Shown: positions 1-8,395, counted from the first letter of the stretch. The stretch is 64,000 nt of DNA from Halopseudomonas litoralis (GCF_900105005.1 NZ_LT629748.1:1116001-1180000); one strand, 5' to 3'. Made by a program: numbers and translations. Notes: generated by a model not told the origin, from the sequence alone.

Positions 1-401
1 TGCAAAACGCTGCATGGACATCGAAGGCATTGGCGAGCTGAGCTCAATGGCACTCGCCAACACCTTCCACCGAGGTCGCTTCAAGAGCAGTGACGCCTTC
101 ATCGCTTACCTGGGGATGGATGTCAAAGTCCGAGACTCTGGCAAGCAGGCAGGCCGACGAAAACTCACCAAGAAAGGCGACCCGGAATTACGCCGCCTGC
201 TCTACAACGCGGCTATGGCTGCCCGTAAAACCGCTGCCTGGAAGGCGTTATACGAGACCTATCTATCACAGGGACTCAAGCCCATCCAGGCGCTGATCAA
301 GCTGGCAAGAAAGTTGGCGCGCATTGCCTTTGCCTTGATGCAGAATCAAACGGTTTATCGGCCCAAAACCTGATAAAAGGGGTTGGCATGAACCATAGAA
401 T
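1..401 (+). mobile_element. IS110-family element, copy 1 (3' part, cut by window start)
   Basis: This is the right-hand part of the same insertion sequence that is complete at 27379-28576 and 44721-45918. Only the C-terminal part of the transposase and about 28 bp of 3' non-coding sequence lie in the window. The subterminal repeat atgaaccata is at 388-397, and the shared sequence ends about position 401. The next bases, ctcccacgc, belong to a REP-like palindrome, as at the other two copies. The outer limit cannot be fixed to the base because the target is itself repeated. Confidence 0.9.
2..373 (+). CDS. IS110-family transposase, C-terminal part (partial)
   Basis: The reading frame is open from the first complete codon and runs to a stop at 371-373. 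Its residues match the C-terminus of the two complete 312-aa transposases in this window. It contains the Transposase_20 (Tnp IS110 C-terminal) region, with the helix-hairpin-helix-like start MDIEGIGELSSM and the later segment DSGKQAGRRKLTKKGDPELR, where the family's catalytic serine lies. The N-terminal DEDD domain lies outside the window, so whether this copy is intact cannot be judged. The ATG at position 14 is internal to the gene and is not a start. Confidence 0.92.
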   Translation, partial: AKRCMDIEGIGELSSMALANTFHRGRFKSSDAFIAYLGMDVKVRDSGKQAGRRKLTKKGDPELRRLLYNAAMAARKTAAWKALYETYLSQGLKPIQALIKLARKLARIAFALMQNQTVYRPKT

Positions 402-530
402 CTCCCACGCTCCCGCGTGGGAATGAATGCTGGGATGCTCTGCGTCCCAGTTCTGGCGTTGTGCAGGTGGTTGGTCGGGACGCAGGAGCGTCCAGGGCTT
501 GGCTCCCACGCTGGAGCGTGGGAGCCATCA
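402..530. repeat. Cluster of REP-type hairpins next to IS110 copy 1
   Basis: Several short palindromes follow one another. One at 402-424 (ctcccacgc...gcgtggga) directly abuts the IS. One at 430-450 reads ctgggatgc...gcgtcccag, one at about 475-493 is built on gggacgc...gcgtcc, and a perfect one at 501-526 reads ggctcccacgct...agcgtgggagcc. The two alternating types (gggacgc and tcccacgc) recur at 27332-27377, 28659-28683 and 44674-44719. Paired intergenic palindromes of this kind are typical REP/BIME elements of Pseudomonas. No gene lies in this stretch. Confidence 0.8.
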
Positions 531-556
531 GCTGAGGCGATCAGTTGGGAGCTAGC

Positions 557-1879
557 TCAGAGCACCATCGCCGCCAGCCAGCCGAAGGCGATCAGCGGCA
601 GGTTGTAGTGCAGGAAGGTGGGCACCACGGTATCCCAGATATGGCTGTGCTGGCCATCGGCATTCAGGCCGGCAGTGGGTCCGAGTGTGGAGTCGGAAGC
701 CGGCGAGCCGGCGTCGCCCAGTGCGGCAGCGGTGCCGACCAGAGAGATAATCGCCAGCGGGCTGAAGCCGAGCTGCATGGCCAGAGGCACGTAGATGGCG
801 GCGATGATCGGAATGGTCGAGAAGGACGAGCCGATACCCAGCGTGATCAGCAGTCCCACTATCAGCATCAGCAAGGCGGCCAGCGCCTTGTTGTCACCGA
901 TGGCGGTGGCGGAACTGGTGACCATGGTCTCGATGTGGCCGGTGGCTTGCATTACCGAGGCGAAGCCGTTGGCGGCGATCATGATGAAGCCGATCATGGC
1001 CATCATCTTCATGCCTTCGGTAAACAGATTGTCGGCCTCGCGCCAGCGCACTACACCCGACACGGAGAACACGATGAAGCCAGCCAGCGCGCCCATGATC
1101 ATCGAGTCCAGCCACAGCTGGATGGAGAAGGCAGCGATCACGGCGATCAGGGCTACCAGCAGCGTCTTGGGTGTGTAGCCGACCTTCTCAGCTGACTCAC
1201 CGGTATTGCCCACCGCAGCGGCGGCGTACTCACGGCGCTTGCGGTAGCTGAAGAAGGCTACCCCCAGGCCGAACAGCATACCCAGCGCCGGCAGCGCCAT
1301 GGCATGCATGACGTTGAGGCCGGTGATATCCAGACCACCATCCTGAACGTTGGCCAGCAGGATGTCGTTGAGGAAGATGCCACCGAAACCCACCGGCAGA
1401 AACATGTAGGGCGTGATCAGACCGAAGGTGAGGACGCAGGCGACCAGGCGGCGGTCCAACCTCAGCTTGCCCATGACGAACAGCAGCGGCGGCACCAGCA
1501 ACGGAATGAAGGCAATATGGATCGGCAGGATGTTCTGCGAGGCCATGGCTACTGCCAGCAGCATGACCAGCAGGATGAGGCGCAGTTTGCCGGTACCACC
1601 CTCGCGCTGGCTATTGATCATATTCAGCGCCCGGTCAGCCAGCGCCTGGGCGGTGCCTGACTTGGCGATGGCCACCGCGAAAGCGCCGAGCAGGGCGTAG
1701 CTCAATGCAACGTTGGCACCTTTACCCAGGCCTTTCTGAAAGGTCTCAAGGGTCGCGTCCAGGCTCAGACCACCGAGCAGACCGCCGGTGACTGCGCCGA
1801 TGATCAGCGCGACGACTACGTGCACTCGGCACAGACTCAGAATCAGCATTACTGCAACTGCAACGACCACTGCGTTCAT
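557..1879 (-). CDS. Na+/H+ antiporter family (NhaC-like) membrane protein
   Basis: 440 residues, almost wholly hydrophobic, with roughly eleven or twelve predicted membrane segments beginning at residue 2. The layout resembles the Na_H_antiporter (NhaC-type) family: a short N-terminal antiporter segment, paired hydrophobic blocks and a conserved glycine/serine-rich stretch near residues 365-400 ([20 protein letters not shown]). The likely role is sodium or amino-acid-coupled antiport in the inner membrane, but the substrate cannot be read from sequence. It stands alone, with its 3' end facing the REP cluster and its promoter in the gap before the chemoreceptor gene. The family call is firm and the ion specificity is not. 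Confidence 0.8.
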   Translation of the reverse strand: MNAVVVAVAVMLILSLCRVHVVVALIIGAVTGGLLGGLSLDATLETFQKGLGKGANVALSYALLGAFAVAIAKSGTAQALADRALNMINSQREGGTGKLRLILLVMLLAVAMASQNILPIHIAFIPLLVPPLLFVMGKLRLDRRLVACVLTFGLITPYMFLPVGFGGIFLNDILLANVQDGGLDITGLNVMHAMALPALGMLFGLGVAFFSYRKRREYAAAAVGNTGESAEKVGYTPKTLLVALIAVIAAFSIQLWLDSMIMGALAGFIVFSVSGVVRWREADNLFTEGMKMMAMIGFIMIAANGFASVMQATGHIETMVTSSATAIGDNKALAALLMLIVGLLITLGIGSSFSTIPIIAAIYVPLAMQLGFSPLAIISLVGTAAALGDAGSPASDSTLGPTAGLNADGQHSHIWDTVVPTFLHYNLPLIAFGWLAAMVL

Positions 1880-2069
1880 GGTTACATCCTGTGTGAAAAA
1901 ATGACTTGCAAAGGGGCAGGGCGCGTACTCTGCCGGATGGCCGGGATGCTGTCAAAAGATACGGATGAAATCGTCGGGGCGGGGGTTCTCATCAAGCGTC
2001 CTCGTAGGAGGGCCGTCGGATCGCGGCACCGCCCTCACGACGCTGGCCGGGAGGCCAGCTATTGGCTAC

Positions 2070-3716
2070 CTAGATTTTGAACCGCCCGAGCAAGTTGCTG
2101 ATCTGCTGTCCGATTCGGGCCAGGTGCTCGCTGGCCTGGGCGGTTTGCTGTGCACCATCGGTGGTTTCCCGGGCCAGCTCGGCGGCTTCGGTAACGTTGC
2201 GATTCACGTCTTCGACCACGGTCGATTGCTGGGTGGTGGCGCTGGCAATCGACGCATTCAGGCTCACCAGCTGCTGCATGGAGGTGGCGATCTGCTCCAG
2301 TGCCTGTCCGGCGGAATTGACCTGCTCGACGCTGAGTTCGGAATAGCGGCTGCTTTCATTGATCACGGTGACGACCGACTGGGTATTTGTCTGCAGCCGG
2401 GTGATCATCCCGTGAATCTCTTCGGTGGATTTCTGCGTACGCTGGGCCAGGTTGCGCACTTCATCGGCTACCACGGCAAAGCCGCGACCCATTTCGCCGG
2501 CGCGGGCGGCCTCGATGGCGGCGTTCAACGCCAACAGGTTGGTCTGCTCGGCAATGGCGCGGATCACATCCAGCACGGTGGCGATTTCCTTGGCATCGGC
2601 AGACAGGGTTTCCATGTGTGCGACGGCGGTGTTCACGCTGTCGGACAGATGATCGATCTGCTCGATGGTTTTCCCGACCTGCATGCGACCGAAATGGGCG
2701 CCCTCGTTGGCGCTTTCCACTTCCAGGGCTGCGGCATTGGCGTTCTGCGCCACGTCCTGCACGCCATAGGTGATTTCATTGACCGCCGTAGCCATGAGCT
2801 CCATGCGCTCGGATTGGCGGGTCATGCCAGTGAGGCTGGCATTGCTGATCTGATCCAGCTGCTGGCTGGCACTGATCATCTGAGTGGCGCCGTCGCCCAG
2901 TTGGCCGATCAACTGACGCAGGTTGCTGGTAAAGGTATTGAAGTGTCGCGCCAGCAGCGACAGCTCATCCTGAGCATCGCTGTCCAGGGTGCGCGTCAGG
3001 TCACCTTCGCCATTGGCTATATCGCCCATGGCCTGAACCACCTGATTCAATGGTCGGGTAATACTGCGACCTATGATATAGAGGCTGATCACCATAAGCA
3101 GAAGGATCACGGCCACCACGGACAGTGCCCAGAGAACCTGGGTGCGGAATCTGTTTTCCACGTCGGTGAGGAAAATGCCAGTGCCGATCATGTAATCCCA
3201 TGGCTTGAAATGAGTGAAGGCGGCCAGGCGCCTAACGGCATCGCCTTCACCGACCACACCGCCCGGTTTGACCCAGAGATATTCGTAATGGCCGGTGCCC
3301 TGGGCGCGGGCTACGTCGACCATCTCCTTGATTACGTTAGGGCCTCTATCCTTGCCGAGGGTGCTCAGGTCGACGCCTTCGGTTTCGGGCGCGAAAGGGT
3401 GCATGCGCATGACATAGTTCATGTCATTGACCCAGAAATATTCATTACCGCCGTAGCGTAAGCCGCGCAGGGTTTCCAGCGCCTGGTGGCGAGCCTGTTC
3501 GGGGCTGAGTTCGCCGCTGAGCTCCTTGGCATGATAGGACGCCAGTAAGGTGTGGGCGGTTTCAACCAGGTGAGTGGCCTTGGTGATCTCGGCGGTATGG
3601 ATTTCCTTGCGCAAATGGTCAAGAGAAATGAAGGTAAGCACCAGCAGGCTGACGAGTGACACTATGAGAATAAGCCATATCCGCTGGCTGATTTTTATTC
3701 TTCGCAACAGATCCAT
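2070..3716 (-). CDS. Methyl-accepting chemotaxis protein with periplasmic Cache domain
   Basis: 548 residues. A first membrane helix spans about 12-32, followed by a periplasmic region at about 33-190 with features of a single Cache domain ([17 protein letters not shown], then [16 protein letters not shown]). A second helix lies near 195-217, then a HAMP linker at about 218-270. A long signalling coiled coil includes the invariant hairpin core [19 protein letters not shown]. Cache receptors of this size in Pseudomonas bind small organic acids, but the ligand here is unknown. It lacks a C-terminal CheR-tethering pentapeptide, ending in RFKI. It is monocistronic and divergent from the gene at 4009. 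Confidence 0.92.
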   Translation of the reverse strand: MDLLRRIKISQRIWLILIVSLVSLLVLTFISLDHLRKEIHTAEITKATHLVETAHTLLASYHAKELSGELSPEQARHQALETLRGLRYGGNEYFWVNDMNYVMRMHPFAPETEGVDLSTLGKDRGPNVIKEMVDVARAQGTGHYEYLWVKPGGVVGEGDAVRRLAAFTHFKPWDYMIGTGIFLTDVENRFRTQVLWALSVVAVILLLMVISLYIIGRSITRPLNQVVQAMGDIANGEGDLTRTLDSDAQDELSLLARHFNTFTSNLRQLIGQLGDGATQMISASQQLDQISNASLTGMTRQSERMELMATAVNEITYGVQDVAQNANAAALEVESANEGAHFGRMQVGKTIEQIDHLSDSVNTAVAHMETLSADAKEIATVLDVIRAIAEQTNLLALNAAIEAARAGEMGRGFAVVADEVRNLAQRTQKSTEEIHGMITRLQTNTQSVVTVINESSRYSELSVEQVNSAGQALEQIATSMQQLVSLNASIASATTQQSTVVEDVNRNVTEAAELARETTDGAQQTAQASEHLARIGQQISNLLGRFKI

Positions 3717-4008
3717 TTTCCAATCTCCGACATCTTTCGAGGTAACTGCGGCCTGGCCATTTCGGCCTGCCTTTGACTGTTATCGGTCAGTTGCGGGGAT
3801 ACTGAAGTGTTTTTTGTGGCGAGGCCAGTATCTAATGGCCATTATTGGTCTGGTGAATCCCTCAGGGCCGTCTCCTTCGACAGTACCAGCCACTCTGTGG
3901 GATCTTTCGAGGCACGCGTTGGCATGCTAAATTGCCGCGGCTACTCGATACGGATGGCACTTTTCGTTGCCGCCTCGGTCTATCTGTTTGTTTCCCAAAG
4001 GATATTTT
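3717..4008. promoter_or_regulatory. Divergent intergenic region, chemoreceptor / Zn-protease family gene
   Basis: 292 bp separate two divergently read genes and must hold both promoters. Short reading frames here show no ribosome site or recognisable product. A clear ribosome-binding site (aaagga) lies just before the ATG at 4009. I saw no convincing consensus -35/-10 pair and no operator. Confidence 0.4.
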
Positions 4009-4710
4009 ATGCAGTTATCTATCAAGAGCCTGTCCCTTGCGGCGCTGCTGAGCACAGCAGCGGTCTCCACCGCTGTCATGGCCGGGGCGCAGGATGCCAT
4101 CGAGCCGCCAGATGATGCCGTTCTGACTGAAGATATCGCCGGAAAGGTGGTGGTGGGTTGGGTCGAAAAGGGTTTGATTCTGCCGGAGGAGACTGCGGTA
4201 AAGATCAAGGTGGACTCCGGCGCGCTGACCTCATCCATGCATGCGGTCAATCTGGAGCGCTTTACCCGCAAAGGCAAGAAGTGGGTGCGCTATGACGTGC
4301 CGGTGGTCGATGCCGATACCGGCAATCGGGTCACCCTGCATTTCGAGCGTCCGGTATTCCGTCAGATGACGGTGCGTGGCGCCGGTGGCGAAGACTATCG
4401 GCCCGTGGTGAAGATGCGTATGTGCGTGGGCAATCGGATCTATGACGAGCAGTTTTCCCTGCGTGATCGCAGCGACATGACCTATCCGGTGTTGCTGGGT
4501 CGACGCACCATCGAGCATATCGGTCTGATCGACGTGTCCGACACATTCATGCTGCCGCTGGATTGCCCGGACGCCGCCAGTGAGGAGGAGCGCAACCGGC
4601 AGCAGCTGATGAAGGATGACGCGACTCTGGTGGATGACAGTCAGATCGATCAGCCCTCGGAGCCTGAAGAGGATGACCGTGAAGACCGTGAAGAAGAACG
4701 CAGTGAATGA
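4009..4710 (+). CDS. Exported retropepsin-like / 'ATP-dependent Zn protease' family protein
   Basis: 233 residues when started at the ATG at 4009, which follows aaagga. An upstream in-frame ATG at 3967 would add 14 residues before the signal peptide and is unlikely. The N-terminus is a typical Sec signal (KSLSLAALLSTAAVSTAVMAG). The core contains VKIKVDSGALTSSM, the aspartic DSGA-type motif of the Zn_protease/RimB-like family (PF05618), followed by LLGRRTIEH. The last 40 residues are strongly acidic (EEDDREDREEERSE). Members of the family are tied to glutamate-ligase (RimK) systems, but no such gene is adjacent. The protein is probably periplasmic, with unknown substrate. Confidence 0.8.
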   Translation: MQLSIKSLSLAALLSTAAVSTAVMAGAQDAIEPPDDAVLTEDIAGKVVVGWVEKGLILPEETAVKIKVDSGALTSSMHAVNLERFTRKGKKWVRYDVPVVDADTGNRVTLHFERPVFRQMTVRGAGGEDYRPVVKMRMCVGNRIYDEQFSLRDRSDMTYPVLLGRRTIEHIGLIDVSDTFMLPLDCPDAASEEERNRQQLMKDDATLVDDSQIDQPSEPEEDDREDREEERSE

Positions 4711-4723
4711 ATGACCGCGCCGC

Positions 4724-4747
4724 GCTGTTGTCAGACTGACAGCAGCC
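4724..4747. terminator. Hairpin between convergent genes
   Basis: An inverted repeat gctg-t-tgtcag / ctgaca-g-cagc lies between the stop at 4710 and the end of the chromate transporter gene, overlapping the latter's stop codon. There is no long T run on either side, so termination is an inference from its position between converging genes. Confidence 0.35.
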
Positions 4748-5954
4748 AGCCGAATGCCGCCGTGGCGATCACCACCAGCCACGGCGGCACCTTCCAGAAT
4801 ATCAATGCAATGAGCGCAGCCAGGGCAAGGGCCGCATCCTGCGGGGCTTTGATGGCGCTGGTCCATACCGGCTGATACAGCGCCGCCAGCAGAATCCCCA
4901 CCACTGCAGCATTGACCCCGGCCAGTGCCACTCGTGTGCGTAGGTTGTGACGTAATTGTGCCCAGAACGGCAGGGCGCCGATGACCAGCAGAAAAGAAGG
5001 CAGAAAGATCGCTACCAGGCAGATCAGACCGGTGATCCAGGCTGGCGCGGCGGTCTCCATGGCGGTACCCAGGAAAGCAGCGAAAGTGAACAGCGGCCCG
5101 GGTACGGCCTGAGTGGCGCCATAGCCGGCGAGGAAGGTATCGGTATCCAGCAACCCGGCTTGTACCGTCTCGGCCTGCAATAGCGGCAACACTACATGCC
5201 CGCCACCGAAGACCAGTGAACCCACACGATAGAAGCTGTCCACCAGGATAAGCATCTGGCTGGGGATCAAAGCGGCCAATAACGGCAGGCCGATCAGTAG
5301 AGCAAAGAAGACTGTCAGCGCCCAGCTACCGGTGCGGCGGCTGACACGTGTTGGTAGATCGTCTTGCTGTTCCTCAATGTCCGGTTTGATCAGTAATACG
5401 CCGATCAGTCCGGCCATCAGCAATACCAGAGGTTGGCTCCAGATAAAGGGCAGCATCAGTACCGCTGCCGCGCTGATGCCCATGAGAGTGACGCGCAGAC
5501 GGTCAGGGCAGAGAGTGCGTGCCATGCCCCAGACGGCCTGGGCAACGACCGCCACCGCAACGATTTTCAGTCCTTGCAGCACGCCTGAACCGAGATTGCC
5601 GTAATACGTCAGTGAACTGGCAAACAGCATCAGCGCCGCCGCTGAAGGCAGGGTGAAGCCTATCCAGGCGGCCAGTGCGCCGCCGTAACCGGCACGGGAG
5701 AGTCCCAGCGCCAGACCCACCTGGCTGCTGGCGGGGCCGGGCAGAAACTGGCACAGGGCAACCACGTCGGCATAGCTGCGTTCGGACAGCCAGCGCCGGC
5801 GCACCACAAATTCGTCACGAAAATAGCCCAGATGCGCGACGGGCCCGCCGAAGGAGGTCAGGCCCAGCCGCAGAAAGATCAGGAAGACCGACCAGGGGCT
5901 GTTATCGGCAGGAAACATTTTCTGGCTTACTGGTCGTCGAGAGAGGGTTACCAC
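4731..5954 (-). CDS. chrA: Chromate transporter ChrA (long-chain, two CHR domains)
   Basis: 407 residues with two homologous CHR halves. The first has LGLTSFGGPVAHLGYFRDEF and FLPGPASSQVGLALG at residues 27-85. The second has FGGGHVVLPLLQAE and GATQAVPGPLFTFAAFLG at about 247-295. The paired FGG and PGP motifs are hallmarks of this inner-membrane family, which exports chromate using proton motive force. The listed start is a GTG inside the end of the upstream DUF2058 gene. An ATG 12 codons later (5918) gives MFPADNSPW and is equally plausible, since neither has a strong ribosome site. No ChrB regulator is present. Chromate specificity is by homology only. Confidence 0.85.
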   Translation of the reverse strand: MVTLSRRPVSQKMFPADNSPWSVFLIFLRLGLTSFGGPVAHLGYFRDEFVVRRRWLSERSYADVVALCQFLPGPASSQVGLALGLSRAGYGGALAAWIGFTLPSAAALMLFASSLTYYGNLGSGVLQGLKIVAVAVVAQAVWGMARTLCPDRLRVTLMGISAAAVLMLPFIWSQPLVLLMAGLIGVLLIKPDIEEQQDDLPTRVSRRTGSWALTVFFALLIGLPLLAALIPSQMLILVDSFYRVGSLVFGGGHVVLPLLQAETVQAGLLDTDTFLAGYGATQAVPGPLFTFAAFLGTAMETAAPAWITGLICLVAIFLPSFLLVIGALPFWAQLRHNLRTRVALAGVNAAVVGILLAALYQPVWTSAIKAPQDAALALAALIALIFWKVPPWLVVIATAAFGWLLSV

Positions 5955-6478
5955 ATCAGATCATCGGGTACCTTGAAGTCGGCATAGGGATCATCTTCTG
6001 CTGGTTGTTCGGCTTCGACCCTGGCGATGACAACCGGCCAATGCGGCGCCCGCTCTGCGACTTTTTCGGCTACGTCCAGAGGAATGACCTCGAAGTGGCC
6101 GGACAGTCGCACGATACCCAGCGTGCCGCGGCTGAGCTTGTCGAACTGCTCTTCAGTGACGTAAATTTTCTTGACCTTATTCTTGGCAACGAATTGATAG
6201 GCCGTTTCGCCACCGCTACGGTCCAGCTTGGCCTGGGCGATCAACTGTTTGGCCTGGGCCTCACGGTCGCGACGCGCAGCTTCCTCCTGGCGTTGCAGGT
6301 TCAACTGGCGATCGCGTTCGGCTTTCTCATTACGCGCCTTTTCTACCGCAGCGGCGGTGTCATGCACCTTGTCCGGGGTGTTTTTGGCGGCTTTCTTCTT
6401 GGCACGCTGGGCCTGCTTGAGTTTCTTTTCATCAACCAGTCCGGATTTGAGCAACTGGGCTTGCAGTGAATTGACCAT
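5948..6478 (-). CDS. DUF2058 (YaiL-like) protein
   Basis: 176 residues, very rich in Lys, Arg, Glu and Ala in the first half, with a predicted helical/coiled region at about 5-90 (SGLVDEKKLKQAQRAKKKAA). A compact C-terminal part contains FVAKNKVKKIYVTEEQFDKL and ends DDLMW. This matches the DUF2058 family of soluble, possibly nucleic-acid-associated proteins. Its function is unknown. Its stop overlaps the possible GTG start of chrA, suggesting the two are co-transcribed. Confidence 0.8.
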   Translation of the reverse strand: MVNSLQAQLLKSGLVDEKKLKQAQRAKKKAAKNTPDKVHDTAAAVEKARNEKAERDRQLNLQRQEEAARRDREAQAKQLIAQAKLDRSGGETAYQFVAKNKVKKIYVTEEQFDKLSRGTLGIVRLSGHFEVIPLDVAEKVAERAPHWPVVIARVEAEQPAEDDPYADFKVPDDLMW

Positions 6479-6531
6479 GCTGTGGAACTACCTGTTACGC
6501 GGCTGAAAATGTGTCGTGCATTCTAGCACCA

Positions 6532-6708
6532 TCAGTCCTGTTGCTTCTCCCGCCTTTCCTGTGCTTCCAGTTCCGCCTGCCGTTCCTTGATACGCTCCAT
6601 CTGCTCATCGCCGATGGGCATTTTGTTGGCGGTCTTGCGCAACATATACAGGCCGCCGATGACAGTTGCGAGAATGATGATGATAAAAAACCAGCCGATG
6701 CCGGACAT
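6532..6708 (-). CDS. Small single-pass membrane protein, DUF2897 family
   Basis: 58 residues if started at the ATG at 6708, which follows an aggagt ribosome site on the minus strand. A longer frame to 6771 lacks such a site and is rejected. The N-terminus MSGIGWFFIIIILATVIGG is one membrane helix. The rest is a charged, helical cytoplasmic tail (RIKERQAELEAQERREKQQD). The pattern fits DUF2897, a family of tiny Pseudomonas inner-membrane proteins of unknown role. Confidence 0.75.
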   Translation of the reverse strand: MSGIGWFFIIIILATVIGGLYMLRKTANKMPIGDEQMERIKERQAELEAQERREKQQD

Positions 6709-6829
6709 GTTCGTACTCCTTGCGTAGAGAACCTGTATCCACAGGATGGTTAATGTATCCGGGTATGGCAAATAAAGAGACAGGCAAGTGAGGGCGGGGA
6801 GTGGAGCAGGTTTAGTGTACAGCTGAGGC

Positions 6830-6857
6830 TTGACTTAATCTGACGAAAGCTTAGAAT
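6830..6857 (+). promoter_or_regulatory. Sigma-70 promoter of the tRNA-Asp gene
   Basis: TTGACT (6830-6835) and TAGAAT (6852-6857) are separated by 16 bp. A GC-rich discriminator (gcgcgcc) follows, a combination typical of strong, stringently controlled tRNA promoters. The mature tRNA begins about 50 bp downstream. Confidence 0.75.
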
Positions 6858-6908
6858 GCGCGCCTGCTTCGATGATGGGTACGTCAGTATCGATTGTTGA
6901 TCAGATGC

Positions 6909-6985
6909 GCAGTGGTAGTTCAGTTGGTTAGAATACCGGCCTGTCACGCCGGGGGTCGCGGGTTCGAGTCCCGTCCACTGCGCCA
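6909..6985 (+). tRNA. tRNA-Asp (GTC)
   Basis: A 77-nt cloverleaf with CCA encoded. The acceptor arms gcagtgg / ccactgc pair perfectly. The D arm contains agttcagttggtta, the anticodon loop ctgtcac has GTC at 6943-6945, and the T loop is ggttcgagtcc. The body is close to E. coli tRNA-Asp as I remember it. It has its own promoter upstream and a hairpin terminator directly after it. Confidence 0.97.
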
Positions 6986-6991
6986 TATCCC

Positions 6992-7027
6992 AAAGCCTTT
7001 GACCAGTTGCTGGTCGAAGGCTTTTTT
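6992..7027 (+). terminator. Rho-independent terminator after tRNA-Asp
   Basis: The stem aaagcctt-gacca / tggtc-aaggcttt is followed by a run of T residues (ttttttgttt). It begins seven bases after the tRNA CCA end. Confidence 0.9.
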
Positions 7028-7118
7028 GTTTCTGCTGTCTTGGCCGCGGAGCCCTTCCAGCAGGCGGCACCCCTCACGGGCAAGCCCGTTCCCCACAAAA
7101 CCCCGGCGTAGGAGAAGC

Positions 7119-7565
7119 TCAGTTGCCGGGATACTCGGCGACAACTTCGATCTCACCCTTTTTGGTCAAGCCCACGACCTGATAAGGATCCTGGCGGTCA
7201 CCATATTCCATGCCGGGCGAGCCCATGGGCATGCCGGGAACGGCTAAGCCCAGCAGGTCGGGGCGTGCTTGCAGGGCTATGACCTGATCAGCCGGCACGT
7301 GGCCTTCGATGAATTGGCCGTTGATCACAGCGGTATGACAGGAGCCCAGGCGCGGGGGGACGCCCAGCTCCTGTTTCACGGTTGCCATGTTGGTTTCGAC
7401 ATGGTCATTGACCTCGAAACCATTGCTTTCCATATGCTTGATCCAGTCCTTGCAGCAGCCGCAATTGGCGTCACGGTGGACGTCAATGGTCAGACTGTCT
7501 GCGGCCTGGGCAAAGCCGCCCAGCAGCAGGGCGCTCAACGCGACAAGGCGTAATTTCGCAGGCAT
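7119..7565 (-). CDS. Periplasmic DUF411 metal-binding protein
   Basis: 148 residues. Residues 1-21 are a Sec signal peptide ending FAQA/ADS. The mature part begins with a thioredoxin-like strand and the cysteine cluster HRDANCGCCKDWIKHM, then PPRLGSCHTAVINGQFIEGHVPAD, and a late methionine-rich VPGMPMGSPGMEYGD. This is the DUF411 family, usually found with copper-resistance genes and thought to bind copper or other soft metals in the periplasm. It lies 21 bp downstream of the copper-chaperone gene and is probably in the same transcript. Confidence 0.88.
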   Translation of the reverse strand: MPAKLRLVALSALLLGGFAQAADSLTIDVHRDANCGCCKDWIKHMESNGFEVNDHVETNMATVKQELGVPPRLGSCHTAVINGQFIEGHVPADQVIALQARPDLLGLAVPGMPMGSPGMEYGDRQDPYQVVGLTKKGEIEVVAEYPGN

Positions 7566-7586
7566 GATAATCCCCTTGTATTGGTA

Positions 7587-7844
7587 TTACTGGCAGCCGC
7601 CGCAGCAGGTGGTGTGGCCATCATGAACCGGTTTTGCAGCGCTGGCCTCTGTTGCTGGGTAACCAGCCTCATCGAGGGCATTGATCAATGCCTGGCTGTC
7701 GGCCTGGCCGCTGACCTTGACGCTGGCCTTGTCGAGATTGACTTCGACATTGTTGACGCCAGCCACGGCGTTCAGTGCCTCGGTGACGTGCTTGACGCAG
7801 GAGCTGCAGGTCATTTTCTCTACATTCAATTCGATGAAGCTCAT
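7587..7844 (-). CDS. Heavy-metal-associated (HMA) copper chaperone
   Basis: 85 residues from the ATG at 7844, which has gggag eight bases upstream. An in-frame ATG at 7877 lacks one. The core is an HMA fold with the metal site KMTCSSCVKH (C-x-x-C) and the usual GVNNVEVNLDKASVKV strand. The C-terminus adds a second possible metal site, HDGHTTCCGGCQ, longer than in minimal CopZ chaperones. It probably carries Cu(I) to an exporter that lies elsewhere. A CueR-like operator precedes it. Confidence 0.88.
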   Translation of the reverse strand: MSFIELNVEKMTCSSCVKHVTEALNAVAGVNNVEVNLDKASVKVSGQADSQALINALDEAGYPATEASAAKPVHDGHTTCCGGCQ

Positions 7845-7886
7845 GTCGGGTACTCCCTGGATGTTTGAACTGGGCACAGTTTCAAC

Positions 7887-7909
7887 CTTGACATCGTGGC
7901 AGAGTCAAG
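7887..7909 (-). promoter_or_regulatory. CueR-like (MerR family) operator
   Basis: On the minus strand the sequence reads cttgac-tctgccacgat-gtcaag, a perfect 6-bp inverted repeat with an 11-bp spacer. It overlaps a TTGACT -35 box and lies about 43 bp upstream of the chaperone ATG. Dyads of this kind between widely spaced -35 and -10 boxes are typical of CueR-regulated copper promoters. The -10 box itself is weak. No cueR gene is in the window. Confidence 0.55.
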
Positions 7910-7959
7910 CACCGTTCAGTGTTCTTTACTTCCCTGGGCAAACCCCATAATCTTGCGCC

Positions 7960-8140
7960 TGCTTCAGGTACCTGTCAGGCGTCGTCCGGCAGGTGAAACT
8001 GGGAAGCCGGTGCGTCTGTTACTGACCATTCCGGCGCTGCCCCCGCAACGGTAAGTAAGTGCGAGCCCCCATGGCAGCTATATCCTGGCGCCGGTTAATC
8101 CTCCACTCACAAGCCCGGAGACCGGCCTGTCGCATGTCAC
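7960..8140 (+). ncRNA. Cobalamin (AdoCbl-type) riboswitch
   Basis: The characteristic boxes appear in order: gaaactgggaagccggtg at 7993-8010, gctgcccccgcaacggtaag at 8036-8055, and the B12 box agcccggagaccggcct near 8112-8128. The spacing and sequence fit the cobalamin riboswitch class that represses B12 synthesis and uptake genes when the coenzyme is abundant. It is on the strand of bluB and the cob genes, so it probably controls that operon. The ends are approximate. Confidence 0.92.
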
Positions 8141-8180
8141 AGCAGTGCGGCGGGCTCTGCGGGTGTAGCTTTTTCATGTT

Positions 8181-8266
8181 ATGTCTGAAACCGCTCCGCC
8201 AATGCTGTTCGCCGACTGCATAAGTAGCCATGCCGTACGGGTGAGTAGGACGACGGAGCACAAATG
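8181..8266 (+). CDS. Short ORF between riboswitch and bluB (first of two)
   Basis: A 27-codon frame (ATG 8181, stop 8264-8266) encoding MSETAPPMLFADCISSHAV and about 8 further residues. Its TGA overlaps the ATG of the next short ORF. It has no clear ribosome site and no recognised relative. It may be a leader peptide, a remnant of a lost cob gene, or chance. Confidence 0.2.
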
Positions 8267-8395
8267 AACACCAGATATGCCTTCCCGGTATCGGCCCTGA
8301 CGGCCACTGCCTGCTTTTCCCATGTTGAATTCCCTTTCCCGACTCGCCCGCTGCCAGGCGTTCTGACCACAGCTGCGGCCTCGGTTCAATCATGA
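8264..8395 (+). CDS. Short ORF coupled to bluB (second of two)
   Basis: A 43-codon frame beginning MNTRYAFPVSALTATACF. A moderate ribosome site (acggag) lies seven bases before its ATG. Its stop TGA (8393-8395) overlaps the bluB ATG (8392) in an ATGA junction, the arrangement used for translational coupling. I recognise no family. It could be a leader that keeps ribosomes moving onto bluB, or the remains of a gene deleted between the riboswitch and bluB. Confidence 0.35.
   Translation: MNTRYAFPVSALTATACFSHVEFPFPTRPLPGVLTTAAASVQS

Noticed and set aside
402..530. Possible CRISPR-like repeat cluster
   Set aside because: The palindromes are spaced irregularly, are of two alternating types and have no unique spacers of constant length; they are REP/BIME-type repeats.
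1965..3461. 498-codon open frame on the plus strand
   Set aside because: It is antisense to the chemoreceptor, Gly/His-rich, with no motif and no ribosome site; a shadow frame.
8019..8393. 124-codon frame antisense to the cobalamin riboswitch
   Set aside because: The conserved riboswitch boxes are on the other strand and explain the sequence. The frame has no ribosome site or homology.
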